Assembly (NCBI GenBank): GCA_019634795.1
Contig: JAHCAR010000003.1
Location: 186,001 to 250,000 of the forward strand
DNA length: 64,000 nucleotides
Origin: Dokdonella sp.
Lineage (GTDB): Bacteria; Pseudomonadota; Gammaproteobacteria; Xanthomonadales; Rhodanobacteraceae
Direction of reading: 5' to 3'
The notes beneath the pieces were generated by a model. That model did not search any database. It saw nothing but the letters and a program-made list of their open reading frames with translations, and had not been told where the DNA came from. Position 1 is the stretch's first letter; the number at the start of each line of letters is the position of its first letter. Made by a program: the position numbers and the translations under genes. Positions 11,329 through 20,526 of the stretch are shown one piece after another.

Positions 11329-13701
11329 TTAGCCAGTCCTTGGAGGCAACTCATCAGCTTTGCCAGCGTTAGGCGCGGCGTTGTCTTGCAGCTTCAAGCG
11401 CCGCAACAGCAATGCATTGACTGCGACGATCACCGAGCTTCCGGACATGGACAGTGCTGCGATTTCCGGTGAGAGCACGAACGGATAGAGCACTCCGGCA
11501 GCAAGTGGGAATGCGATCACGTTATAGCCGACCGCCCAGGCCAGGTTCTGATGCATCTTGCGCAATGTTCCGCGAGCAATTGCAATCGCGCGAACAGCGT
11601 CAAGCGGATCGCTTCGCATCAGCACAACGTCTGCACTATCGATCGCAACATCGGTACCGGCTCCGATCGCAAAACCTACATCCGCCTGGGTCAGGGCAGG
11701 GGCATCGTTGATGCCGTCACCTACCATGGCCACGCGCTTGCCTTGTGCCTGCAGTTTCTTGACCTCCTCGGCCTTGCCTCCAGGCAGGACGTCGGCCAGA
11801 ACAATATCGATACCCAGCTCGGATGCGACCCGTTCAGCGGTCGCACGGTTGTCGCCGGTGATCATCGCCACTTTGATATCGCGAGCATGCAAGGCATCGA
11901 TCGCCGAGCGAGAGCTGGGACGGATCGCATCGGCGATGGCGATCAAGCCGATGACCTTGTCTGCGAGTCCCACGTGAATGACCGTCCGCCCTCCGCTTTG
12001 CAGTCGTTCGGCTTCTGCCTCAAGACCATTCATCGCGACGCCGGAATCGTTCATCAGAAGGCGATTGCCCAGCATCACACGCTGCCCATCGACTTCACCT
12101 TGAGCACCTCGGCCGTCGATATTGGTGAATGCACGGGCACGCTCTGCAACCGGGCCTGCACGCTCGACAATGGCATGCGCCAAGGGATGCTCGGAATGGG
12201 CGTCGACAGCGGCCGCGAGCCGGAGTACCTCGTCGATGTCTCGATCCGGTGTGCCGACAATTTCAACGACTTTCGGGCTGCCCAGGGTCAGGGTCCCTGT
12301 CTTGTCGAAGATCACTACATCCAGGCGCGCACTGAGCTCGATGGCCTCGGCGTGCTTGAACAGGATGCCATGGCGAGCGCCCATTCCAGTACCAATCATG
12401 ATCGCCATGGGAGTGGCGAGACCGAGTGCATCGGGACAAGCGATCACAAATACCGTAATCGTCAGGGTGACCGCGAACAGCAAGGTTTGGCCGACCCACC
12501 AGAACCAGATCGCAAAGGTCAGCAGCCCAATGACGATCGCTGCGAGGACGAGCCATTGCGAAGCGCGGTCAGCCAGCAACTGCGCAGGGGCCTTGGAATT
12601 CTGCGCTTCCTGGACGAGCTTGATGATCTGGTTGAGCGCCGTCTCAGCACCGACCTTGGTCGCGCGGTAGACAAAGGCGCCACTCTTGTTGATCGCTCCA
12701 CCGACAACTTGACTGCCCGGATCCTTGCGGACCGGCATGGACTCACCGGTCAACATCGATTCGTCGACCTGGGAACTGCCTTCGATGACCTCGCCGTCAA
12801 CAGGGACCTTGGCCCCAGGTCGAACTACGACGATGTCGCCTACCAAAACGTCGCTGGTGGGTATTTCAACTTCGTCTGATCCTTTCCTGACAAGCGCGCG
12901 TGCCGGTGAAAGCTTGAGCAGCGACTTCATCGCATCCGAAGCGCCGGCGCGGGCGCGCATTTCCAGCCAATGGCCCAGAAGGATGAAGATCAGGAGAACC
13001 GTGGTCGCTTCGTAGAAGTCCGCGCCCTCGAACAGGAAGGTGGCCCCCATGCTGAAGAGGTACCCGGTTCCAACGCTAAGCAGGACCAGCACGGCCATAT
13101 CAAGGATGCCGTGGCGCAACGAGCGAACGGCAGCGGTATAGAACGGCCATCCGGGGTAGAGCAGCGCAAGTGAGGCGAGTACAAACAACCAGTGCTGTTT
13201 GTCCATGCCAAAGGGAACGGGCGGTGGGTCGAACAGGCCCATGGGCGACCACACAAACAGCGGAACACCGAAGATCAGGGCGACGACGAAGCGCCGGAAC
13301 ATGTCACGCGCAGCCGCATGCAGGTCGCCACCGTGGTGCATGCCCTCATGTGCACCAGGCGCATGACTTGCCGCGATCCCAACCGAATCACCTGTTTGTA
13401 TTTCATGATCGTGCGATGTTTGTGGCTGGAGAATCTGTTCAGGCGGAACCTTGTGAGAGGAATTTTCGGCTTCATCGGAACACGAAAATCCCTCGTGCCG
13501 AATGACCGATGAAATGCTTCCTGGCTCAAGTTGAGCCGGATCATAGAGGACATGGAGGGTTGCGCTGGCATAATTCGCCCGCGCGCTCGAAACACCCGGA
13601 ATTTTCGCCACAGCGCGTTCGAGAACGGCCGCGCAGCCGGATGTGCACATCCGCCCTATCGACCAGAGGTGCGCACGGGCCCTCGAGCTGTTCCGCGTCA
13701 T
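11329..13701 (-). CDS. Heavy-metal P1B-type ATPase with CPD membrane motif
   Basis: A 790-residue transporter. The N-terminal ferredoxin-like domain has an altered metal site, C19-TSG-C23 (CxxxC rather than CxxC), followed by a histidine-rich stretch at about 97-128. The catalytic order is TGES (318-321), the membrane motif CPD (422-424) in ACPDALGLATP, DKTGT (466-470), SEHPLAH, TGDN, and GDGINDAP. Cu+ pumps have CPC and CopB-type pumps CPH; the aspartate here makes the transported ion uncertain, although the last helix (YN, MSGSSVIV) is copper-like. Its start overlaps the preceding gene by ATGA. It is distinct from the first ATPase at the left edge. It probably exports copper or silver. Confidence 0.9.
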   Translation of the reverse strand: MTRNSSRARAHLWSIGRMCTSGCAAVLERAVAKIPGVSSARANYASATLHVLYDPAQLEPGSISSVIRHEGFSCSDEAENSSHKVPPEQILQPQTSHDHEIQTGDSVGIAASHAPGAHEGMHHGGDLHAAARDMFRRFVVALIFGVPLFVWSPMGLFDPPPVPFGMDKQHWLFVLASLALLYPGWPFYTAAVRSLRHGILDMAVLVLLSVGTGYLFSMGATFLFEGADFYEATTVLLIFILLGHWLEMRARAGASDAMKSLLKLSPARALVRKGSDEVEIPTSDVLVGDIVVVRPGAKVPVDGEVIEGSSQVDESMLTGESMPVRKDPGSQVVGGAINKSGAFVYRATKVGAETALNQIIKLVQEAQNSKAPAQLLADRASQWLVLAAIVIGLLTFAIWFWWVGQTLLFAVTLTITVFVIACPDALGLATPMAIMIGTGMGARHGILFKHAEAIELSARLDVVIFDKTGTLTLGSPKVVEIVGTPDRDIDEVLRLAAAVDAHSEHPLAHAIVERAGPVAERARAFTNIDGRGAQGEVDGQRVMLGNRLLMNDSGVAMNGLEAEAERLQSGGRTVIHVGLADKVIGLIAIADAIRPSSRSAIDALHARDIKVAMITGDNRATAERVASELGIDIVLADVLPGGKAEEVKKLQAQGKRVAMVGDGINDAPALTQADVGFAIGAGTDVAIDSADVVLMRSDPLDAVRAIAIARGTLRKMHQNLAWAVGYNVIAFPLAAGVLYPFVLSPEIAALSMSGSSVIVAVNALLLRRLKLQDNAAPNAGKADELPPRTG

Positions 13702-14360
13702 GACCGATCTCCGGACCTATAGGCCGCATGAATTCGACGCGGAATAAAACGCGGTACTTGCTCCATGTAGCGGCGATAGTCCTCGCCGAAGCGTGACAGG
13801 CTGTCTCGCTCCTCAGCCGTAGCAAGACGTGCATAGACCAAAATCAGGATCGGATACATCGCCAAAGTAAGCAGGGTAGGCCATTGCAGCAGGAAGCCGG
13901 TCATGATCAGGACGAATCCTGCGTACTGCGGATGCCGGATGCGTGCGTACGGTCCTTTGGTAGCGAGACGGCCTTCCTGTTGAGCGTGATAAAGGACTGG
14001 CCATGCTGCAGAGAGCAGCCAGAATCCGCCACCAATCAACACGAAACTGGCGATGTGAAACGGTCCAAAGTGTGGATTTACCTGCCAGCCAAACATCATT
14101 TCCAGTAGATGGCCGGCATCGTGGGTCAACCAATTGACCTCTGGGAACTGCGACGTCAACCATCCGGATAGTAAGAAGATGGTCAGCGGAAAACCATACA
14201 TCTCCGCGAACAAGGCGACGATGAAGGCTGAGAACAGTCCGAAGCTGCGCCAGTCGCGTGCATTGAGTGGCTTGAAGAAGCTCCATGCGAAGAAGATAAA
14301 GAAACCCGCGTTGAGCGCTGCAAGCAGCCAAAATCCATAACCTGAGAAGTGTTCGCTCAT
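13698..14360 (-). CDS. Isoprenylcysteine methyltransferase-like membrane protein
   Basis: A 220-residue protein with about five hydrophobic helices. The C-terminal half has the ICMT/PEMT-type SAM-binding pattern: GPYARIRHPQYAGFVLIMTGFL, then AEERDSLSRFGEDYRRYMEQVPRFIP. Such proteins methylate small lipophilic or cysteine substrates at the membrane; no substrate can be named. Both ends overlap neighbours by ATGA (DUF2933 upstream, the CPD-ATPase downstream), so it is tightly co-translated with the metal pump, and similar pairings are frequent in copper/silver clusters. Confidence 0.8.
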   Translation of the reverse strand: MSEHFSGYGFWLLAALNAGFFIFFAWSFFKPLNARDWRSFGLFSAFIVALFAEMYGFPLTIFLLSGWLTSQFPEVNWLTHDAGHLLEMMFGWQVNPHFGPFHIASFVLIGGGFWLLSAAWPVLYHAQQEGRLATKGPYARIRHPQYAGFVLIMTGFLLQWPTLLTLAMYPILILVYARLATAEERDSLSRFGEDYRRYMEQVPRFIPRRIHAAYRSGDRS

Positions 14361-14725
14361 GGCCGCTGATCTCCTTGGTTAGTTGCGTTTTCTTCCAATT
14401 GACCCTGCTGTCCCGGTAGCTCAGCTCGTGATCGACTACGCTCGTCTGCCGGCATATCCGATTGGCTCGAATGTGAGCCATGCGAACCGTGATGGCCGTG
14501 ACCAAACAAGTGAATGAGCGGACAAGCAAGAATCAGAAGAAAGGGCAGCCAGGCGAGATTCTCAAGCAGATGCGCCCGATGTTCGGTCAGCAGGTAGAAA
14601 GCGGCGATGCCAAGCAGCAACCAGAAAGCAAGTCGCTGACGCCAGGATCGGCCAGGGCGGTTTCCATGCGTGCCAGATGGCCGCCGGCTTTGCGGTGGGC
14701 TTTTTTCGTGTTGGGGAGTGTTCAT
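14357..14725 (-). CDS. DUF2933 domain protein
   Basis: A 122-residue protein with a basic, proline-rich N-terminus, a helix pair around residues 33-72, and the DUF2933 hallmark LILACPLIHLFGHGHHGSHGSH, in which a membrane helix ends in a histidine-rich stretch. The ATG at 14725 starts this family-like part; the open frame continues upstream to 15007 but that extension looks non-coding. DUF2933 proteins are small membrane proteins in metal-resistance clusters with no proven activity; the His-rich stretch could bind copper or silver. Confidence 0.75.
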   Translation of the reverse strand: MNTPQHEKSPPQSRRPSGTHGNRPGRSWRQRLAFWLLLGIAAFYLLTEHRAHLLENLAWLPFLLILACPLIHLFGHGHHGSHGSHSSQSDMPADERSRSRAELPGQQGQLEENATNQGDQRP

Positions 14726-14939
14726 TTTCAGAGTTCCAATAGTTGTGCGCACGGGACTCGGAGCAGGGGTGTCAGTTATTTGCTCAATGTGAACGAATGT
14801 ACGCATTTGTGCGGAATGACGCCTTCGAAGAGTTGCTTTCGAACTGCTGGTTTTGCCGAAGACTGAAAGCTCGGCAACTGCCGATCGCATGTACTTGCGG
14901 ACGCGACCGGCGAGCTTCGCGTTGTTCTTTTCTTGATGA

Positions 14940-15473
14940 TCATTTCGATCCCTCGCCTGGACGTAGATGGGAGTCGTCAGCTTTTCCGTCGGACTCCTCT
15001 GTTGCAAAATCTTCCGACTCGATCAGCCGGCAGATCTCATACCCGGTTGGACCGCCTTCACCCAGGGAGCGCCAGCGCTTTTGGGCGCGGATCATGCGTG
15101 CATGAAGTTCGCCGATTTCCTTTAGCTCGGCGCCTATTCTTGGAAGCCTCTGATCCAGTGTTGCCATGACTTGCGGACAGGGCTCATTGCCTTTGGCGGC
15201 ATGGCTGATAAAGCCCGAAATCTCATCTAGTGAAAAACCCAGACTTTGGGCTCGGCGGATGAAACGCAGTCGCTTCAGGCCCGACCGGTCAAACAGCCTG
15301 TAGCCACTGTCGCTCGTGGTCGAAGGAACAAGCAATCCAATCCGGCAGTAGTAGCGCACGGCGTGGGCGGGTTCGTCCGCAGCGGCAGCCAGTTGTGAAA
15401 CCGTCACCAGGCCATGATGCCTTGCGGCCTTGGCAGCGCCTGTGTTCCGCAATTTTGGATGTGCTCTGTTCAT
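14940..15473 (-). CDS. MerR family transcriptional regulator
   Basis: A 177-residue regulator with an N-terminal winged HTH (about 21-90: VTVSQLAAAADEPAHAVRYYCRIGLL and SGYRLFDRSGLKRLRFIRRAQSLGFSLDEI), then a dimerisation helix. Cysteines at 99 (EPCPQV) and 148 (EICRL) sit where metal-responsive MerR proteins carry ligands, but the exact CueR pattern is absent. The ATG at 15473 has GAGG at the right distance; the GTG at 15506 is less likely and lies inside an inverted repeat. It probably activates the surrounding copper/silver operon on metal binding, twisting the promoter DNA as MerR proteins do. Confidence 0.86.
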   Translation of the reverse strand: MNRAHPKLRNTGAAKAARHHGLVTVSQLAAAADEPAHAVRYYCRIGLLVPSTTSDSGYRLFDRSGLKRLRFIRRAQSLGFSLDEISGFISHAAKGNEPCPQVMATLDQRLPRIGAELKEIGELHARMIRAQKRWRSLGEGGPTGYEICRLIESEDFATEESDGKADDSHLRPGEGSK

Positions 15474-15490
15474 TGAAACCTCAGGGTAAA

Positions 15491-15509
15491 CCTGTGCGCG
15501 ACGCACAGG
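15491..15509. promoter_or_regulatory. Perfect 8-bp inverted repeat before the merR gene
   Basis: CCTGTGCG and CGCACAGG flank three bases, between the PII-like gene stop (15529) and the merR start (15473). It could be an operator for the regulator or an attenuating hairpin in the minus-strand transcript. The sequence after the hairpin on the minus strand has only three T residues, so a strong intrinsic terminator is unlikely. Confidence 0.45.
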
Positions 15510-15528
15510 TCAAGAACCCACCACTGCT

Positions 15529-15861
15529 TCATGAGTGCCCGCTCTCAGGAGCTGGCGCCACGTGATCCTTGATCCGGTACAGCGTCTCCACGGGTAGAAC
15601 CGCCACGATGCCGTCGTTGTCCAGCCCGGCATGGGCGGCACCCATGATCGCCTCGGCGATTTGCGGAACATCGGCCAGTGCGGCGAAAACCTCGACGCGG
15701 GCCTGGGTAGAAACCCACTCGGGATCGTAGAAGTTCTTGTAGTCGCCATAGCCCTTGATGCGGGTGATGGCGACTTCGATGGTTGCCTCGCGCTGTAGTG
15801 CCTCTTCGACAGCCGAAAGGCTTCCGGCGCTGATGATCGCCGTGATCTTTCGATACTCCAT
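15529..15861 (-). CDS. PII-like signalling protein (PII-NG type)
   Basis: A 110-residue protein of the PII fold: starts with KITAIISAGSL, has a T-loop region RIKGYGDYKNFYDPEW that differs from GlnB/GlnK and lacks their uridylylation context, and ends AGLDNDGIVAVLPVETLYRI, matching the PII signature near the nucleotide site. PII-like proteins of this kind are known next to CusA/CzcA pumps and are thought to sense adenine nucleotides and bind a membrane partner. The ATG at 15861 follows GGGGAG; the GTG one codon earlier is an alternative. It lies 25 bases downstream of cusA, so a role with the pump is likely but unproven. Confidence 0.85.
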   Translation of the reverse strand: MEYRKITAIISAGSLSAVEEALQREATIEVAITRIKGYGDYKNFYDPEWVSTQARVEVFAALADVPQIAEAIMGAAHAGLDNDGIVAVLPVETLYRIKDHVAPAPESGHS

Positions 15862-15889
15862 CACACTCCCCTCGGATTCACGGAATCTT

Positions 15890-18800
15890 TCATGACGGTT
15901 CGATACTTCTGAGGCTGGCTTTGCCGGTTCTGCGCAGGCGGCGCCACTCCCAGAGCAGGTATACGGCTGGAATTACAAGCATCGTCAGGATCAGCGCGCT
16001 GAGCATGCCGCCGACCATCGGCGCGGCAATGCGGCGCATCACCTCCGAGCCGGTGCCGGTGCCGAACATCACCGGCAGCAGCCCGGCGACCACGGCGGCG
16101 ACCGTCATCGAAATCGGCCGCAGACGCAACAGGGCACCGTCGCGCACGGCATCGCGCACGCCTTCAAAGCGCACAGCCTCACCGTCCTTGTCGCATGATT
16201 CGACATATTGGCCGACTGCCTGATTCAGATACACCATCAGCACCACGCCGAGTTCGGTGGTCACGCCAGCCAGTGCGATGAAGCCGACCGCAACGGCTAC
16301 CGACATGTTGTAGTCGAGCAGATACAGCAACCAGTAGCTGCCAGCCAGCGCCATCGGCAAGGTGCCGAGGATGATCAGGGTATGGGCGACGCTGCGAAAA
16401 GCCATGTACAGCAGCAGTGCGATCATTACCAGCGTCACCGGCACGATCACGACTAGGCTCTGCCGGGCCTTCTGGATGTACTCATATTGGCCGGACCAGG
16501 TCAGCGAGTAGCCCGCCGGCAGTTCCACCTCGGCTGCAACAAGTTGTTGCGCGGCTTCCACGTAGGAGCCCACATCTCGCCCGGCAATATCGATAAAGGT
16601 CCAGCCCGTGAGCTGGGCCGCCTCGCTCTTGATCATCGGCGGACCATCCTCGATGTAAACATCGGCGACGTCACCCAGGGTGACATGGCCACCGCGGGTA
16701 GTGACGATGGGCAGTTGCCGCAGACTGGCCACCGAATTGCGCCAGTCACGCGGATAGCGCAGATTGACCGGGTAGCGCTCCAGGCCCTCGATGGTTTCAG
16801 TCACATTCATGCCGCCGATGGCGGTGCGCACCACGTCCTGCACATCGGAAATGTTGAGACCCAGACGTGCGGCGCGATTGCGGTCTATGTCAGCCTTGAT
16901 GTAGCGCCCGCCGGCGACGCGTTCGGCATACACTGAGGTGGTGCCCTGCACCTGCGGCAGGACTTCTTCCAGCCGTTTACCGATCTTCTGAATCACAGCC
17001 AGGTCGGGGCCGCCTACCTTGATGCCAACCGGCGTCTTGATGCCGGTCGAGAGCATGTCGATGCGGGTCTTGATCGGCATCACCCAGGCGTTGGTCAATC
17101 CTGGCATCTGCACGCGTTGCTCCAACTCACGGTGGATATCGGCCCGGGTTACGCCTGGGCGCCATTCCGACTCGGGCTTGAACTGGATGATGGTCTCGAC
17201 CATGGCCAGCGGTGCCGGATCAGTTGCCGTCTGCGCCCTCCCCATTTTGCCGAAGGTGGACTTCACTTCGGGCACGCTCATGATCAGCTTGTTGGTCTGC
17301 TGCAGAACCTGACGCGCCTTGTCGGCCGAGATGCCCGGGCGGGCCGAGGGCATATACATAAGGTCGCCCTCGTCCAGCGGCGGCATGAACTCCGAACCCA
17401 ACTGCGAGGCCGGCCAGAGCCCGGCCAGAATCACCACGATGCCGCCGACCAGCAGCAGTTTTGGAGAGCGCACGACCTGATTGATGACGGGCCTGTACGT
17501 CGCGGTGAGCAGGCGATTGATCGGATTGCGATGCTCCGGGGTGATCTTGCCTCGGATGAAGTAGCCCATCAGCACCGGGATCAGGGTGATCGCCAGGATT
17601 GCTGCCGCAGCCATCGAATAGGTCTTGGTGAACGCAAGCGGCGAGAACATCCGTCCCGATTGCCCGCTGAGTGTGAAAATGGGTAGAAAGGACACAGTGA
17701 TGATCAGTAGCGCGAAGAACAGCGGCGGACCCACCTCGACCGTTGCGTTGGCGACGATGCGCCAGCGGTTTGATGCCGTGACGGGTTCACGCTCCATGTG
17801 TTTGTGCAGATTCTCGATCATCACGATCGCACCATCGACCATCGCGCCGATCGCGATCGCGATACCACCCAGCGACATTATGTTCGCATTCAGGCCCTGC
17901 AGATGCATGACGATGAATGCCATCAGGATGCCGACCGGCAAGCTGATGATCGCCACCAAAGCCGAACGGAAGTGAAACAGAAACAGGAAGCAGATCAGTG
18001 CGACGACTACAAACTCCTCGATGAGCGTCCCGCGCAGGCTGCTGACCGCCTTGCCGATCAGCTCTGAACGGTCGTAGGTCGTTACCACTTCAACACCCTG
18101 CGGCAGGCTGCCTTTGAGCGTAGCCAGTCGGGCTTTGACGCCATCGATCACCGTTTGTGCATTCTCGCCAAAGCGCATCACGATCACGCCACCGACTACT
18201 TCACCCTGACCGTTCAGTTCGCCGATGCCGCGGCGGATCTGCGGCCCCAGCCGTACGTCGGCGACGTCCTTGAGCTGCACCGGCGTGCCGTTCATGTCGG
18301 TCGTCAGCGGTACTTGCAGCAGGTCCTTGATGCTCTTGAGGTAGCCGCTGGCACGCACCATGTATTCGGCTTCAGCCAGTTCGACCACTGCGCCGCCTGT
18401 CTCCTGATTGCCGTTCTGGATGGCCATCTTCACCTGCATCAGGGTCAAGCCCAGCGCGCGCAGTTTGTCCGGATCCACCAACACCTGGTATTGCCGCACC
18501 ATGCCGCCAACGGTGGCCACTTCGGCCACGCCTGGCACGGTCTGCAACTGGTATTTCAGGAACCAGTCCTGCAGGCTGGTGAGCTGCGCCAGATCGTGCT
18601 GGCCGGTCTTGTCCACCAGCGCATATTGGTAGACCCAGCCTACACCGGTAGCGTCCGGCCCCAGGCCGGGACGGGCGTCTGCCGGCAGGCTGCCGGCAAC
18701 CTGGCTTAGGTATTCCAGCACTCGTGATCGTGCCCAGTACAGATCCGTGCCGTCCTTGAAGATTACGTATACGTAGGAGGCGCCGAAGAACGAATAGCCG

Positions 18801-19048
18801 CGCACCACCGTCGCACCCGGTACCGCCAGCATGGCGGTCTCCAGCGGATAGGTGACCTGGTCCTGCACCACCTGCGGGGCCTGTCCCGGGTATGAGGTCT
18901 TGACGATGACCTGCACATCCGACAGGTCCGGAATCGCGTCCACTGGTGTGCGTTGCAGCGCGTACAGGCCCGCGATAACGACAAAACCCAGCGCCAGCAG
19001 CACGAACACGCGATTGTTCAGTGACCAGCGGATGATCGCGGCGATCAT
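15890..19048 (-). CDS. cusA: CusA-type RND metal efflux pump
   Basis: A 1,052-residue HME-RND transporter with 12 membrane helices in the usual two repeats. TM1 is followed by TPVDAIPDLSDVQV; the proton-relay helix 4 reads AIGAMVDGAIVMIENLHKH; the periplasmic part has FMPPLDEGDLMYMP and FGKMGRAQTATDPAPL with methionines expected in CusA-type Cu(I)/Ag(I) pumps. It uses the proton gradient to drive metal from periplasm or cytosol out through CusC. Its start overlaps the cusB stop by ATGA. Specificity for Cu/Ag rather than Zn/Co/Cd is inferred from motifs and from the Met-rich CusB partner. Confidence 0.95.
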   Translation of the reverse strand: MIAAIIRWSLNNRVFVLLALGFVVIAGLYALQRTPVDAIPDLSDVQVIVKTSYPGQAPQVVQDQVTYPLETAMLAVPGATVVRGYSFFGASYVYVIFKDGTDLYWARSRVLEYLSQVAGSLPADARPGLGPDATGVGWVYQYALVDKTGQHDLAQLTSLQDWFLKYQLQTVPGVAEVATVGGMVRQYQVLVDPDKLRALGLTLMQVKMAIQNGNQETGGAVVELAEAEYMVRASGYLKSIKDLLQVPLTTDMNGTPVQLKDVADVRLGPQIRRGIGELNGQGEVVGGVIVMRFGENAQTVIDGVKARLATLKGSLPQGVEVVTTYDRSELIGKAVSSLRGTLIEEFVVVALICFLFLFHFRSALVAIISLPVGILMAFIVMHLQGLNANIMSLGGIAIAIGAMVDGAIVMIENLHKHMEREPVTASNRWRIVANATVEVGPPLFFALLIITVSFLPIFTLSGQSGRMFSPLAFTKTYSMAAAAILAITLIPVLMGYFIRGKITPEHRNPINRLLTATYRPVINQVVRSPKLLLVGGIVVILAGLWPASQLGSEFMPPLDEGDLMYMPSARPGISADKARQVLQQTNKLIMSVPEVKSTFGKMGRAQTATDPAPLAMVETIIQFKPESEWRPGVTRADIHRELEQRVQMPGLTNAWVMPIKTRIDMLSTGIKTPVGIKVGGPDLAVIQKIGKRLEEVLPQVQGTTSVYAERVAGGRYIKADIDRNRAARLGLNISDVQDVVRTAIGGMNVTETIEGLERYPVNLRYPRDWRNSVASLRQLPIVTTRGGHVTLGDVADVYIEDGPPMIKSEAAQLTGWTFIDIAGRDVGSYVEAAQQLVAAEVELPAGYSLTWSGQYEYIQKARQSLVVIVPVTLVMIALLLYMAFRSVAHTLIILGTLPMALAGSYWLLYLLDYNMSVAVAVGFIALAGVTTELGVVLMVYLNQAVGQYVESCDKDGEAVRFEGVRDAVRDGALLRLRPISMTVAAVVAGLLPVMFGTGTGSEVMRRIAAPMVGGMLSALILTMLVIPAVYLLWEWRRLRRTGKASLRSIEPS

Positions 19049-20526
19049 GGCTGCATCTCATGTGCAGAGTGGTCGTTGACGGTCTCGGAGTCGTCCTCCG
19101 TGTGCATCGTCGCGTCCGGTTCCGTCATGTCCATTCCCATGTCATGTGCGGAGTGGGGGCTGGCGGCTTCGGATTCGTCTTTTCTTGTGTCGTCCGCCGT
19201 GTGTGTTGCCGCATGCGGGCCGCTCATGTCCATGCCCGACATGTCGCTAGAGTCATCAGGTTCTGCCACCGGACCGGAGGTTTCGTCACAAGCTGACTTG
19301 CCGGCGCTCAGCCGCAGTGTGGCGGCATCGATATTGGCTTCCGAATCGATCATGAACTGTGCCGAAGTCACGACCCGCTGGCCCGCGCGCAAGCCCTTGC
19401 GAATTTCCACCTGGTCACCGGATGTGGCACCGGTTTGCACCGGGCAGACATCGAAGCGGCCATCACCCTGAGCGACTACGACCCGCTTGCTTTGCCCGGT
19501 TTCAATCAGGGCCAGCGCCGGAATGTACACCGTATCGTTCTGTGCAGCGGTTTGCAGACCGACATGTGCATACATGTTCGGCTGCAGGCGTCGGTCCGGA
19601 TTGGGCAGGCGCACGCGCACCTTGACCGTGCGGGTCATGGCACTGACGTCGGGATAGATGTAATCGACCGTGCCTTGCCAGCTTTCGCCAGCAAAGGCAT
19701 CAAAGGTGACATCCGCTACCTGTCCCTTATGCAGCAGCGCGGTATTGGCCGGGTCGACTTCCACCAGCACCCACACGGTATCAAGATTAGCCAGCTGCAT
19801 CACCTGCGTGGCGGGCATCACCCAGGCGCCTTCACTGACCCCTAGCTTCATCACCACGCCAGTCGATGCGGCATAGCGTGCCACCCGGTTGCCGACCTTG
19901 CGCGTGCGCGAGAGTTGTTCGATTTGTGCATTGCTGAAACCGAACGAGCGCATGCGCTCGCGCGAGGTGGCAATCAATGACTGGCTGCCACTGGCCAAAG
20001 CGGTCAAGTATTCGCGCTCGGCGGTGGCCAGTTTTGGCGAAAACAGGGCATACAACAGCTGACCCTTGCGTACCGGGTCGCCCACGCTCTTGACTGCCAG
20101 CTTTTCCACCCAGCCTTCGGCGCGGGTGTTGATACTCGTGAGCGTGTCTTCGTCATAGCCCACATAGCCGACGGCCTCGATACGATTGGCCAGTGATCCC
20201 CGCATGACCTCTGCGGTGCGTACGCCCAGATTGTTGACCACAGCCGGGTCAATCCTGACATCACTGCTTTCGCTACTTCCGCTGCCGTCTGCGTACACTG
20301 GCACCAAGTCCATGCCCATAGGTGACTTGCCTGGCTTGTCGCTACGGAAGTTCGGGTCCATGGGCGCCTTCCAGTAGAGAGCCTTGCGCTCCGGCGTCGC
20401 GATTTCCGAAGCGGCGGCCTGATCCGTACTCGCCGCCGTGTGGCCGCGCTTGCCGAGCAAATATCCGGCAACCAGTGCAAGCGATACGGCGATGAGGGCC
20501 AGGAGAATCAATCTAGATTTTTTCAT
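19045..20526 (-). CDS. cusB: CusB-type periplasmic adaptor with Met/His-rich tail
   Basis: A 493-residue membrane-fusion protein. It has an N-terminal signal anchor (about 5-22), a heavy-metal-binding segment YWKAPMDPNFRSDKPGKSPM ending GMDLVPVY, then lipoyl-like, alpha-hairpin and barrel domains. The C-terminal 70 residues or so are an unusual acidic tail with two blocks rich in Met and His (MSGMDMSGPH and HDMGMDMTEP) suggestive of Cu(I)/Ag(I) capture and perhaps replacing a separate CusF. The ATG at 20526 with AGGAT upstream is preferred to a longer frame. ATGA overlaps link it to cusC and cusA. Confidence 0.93.
   Translation of the reverse strand: MKKSRLILLALIAVSLALVAGYLLGKRGHTAASTDQAAASEIATPERKALYWKAPMDPNFRSDKPGKSPMGMDLVPVYADGSGSSESSDVRIDPAVVNNLGVRTAEVMRGSLANRIEAVGYVGYDEDTLTSINTRAEGWVEKLAVKSVGDPVRKGQLLYALFSPKLATAEREYLTALASGSQSLIATSRERMRSFGFSNAQIEQLSRTRKVGNRVARYAASTGVVMKLGVSEGAWVMPATQVMQLANLDTVWVLVEVDPANTALLHKGQVADVTFDAFAGESWQGTVDYIYPDVSAMTRTVKVRVRLPNPDRRLQPNMYAHVGLQTAAQNDTVYIPALALIETGQSKRVVVAQGDGRFDVCPVQTGATSGDQVEIRKGLRAGQRVVTSAQFMIDSEANIDAATLRLSAGKSACDETSGPVAEPDDSSDMSGMDMSGPHAATHTADDTRKDESEAASPHSAHDMGMDMTEPDATMHTEDDSETVNDHSAHEMQP

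Noticed and set aside
15890..19048. Long plus-strand frames across the cus genes
   Set aside because: They are antisense shadows with high His/Arg/Gln content and no domains.
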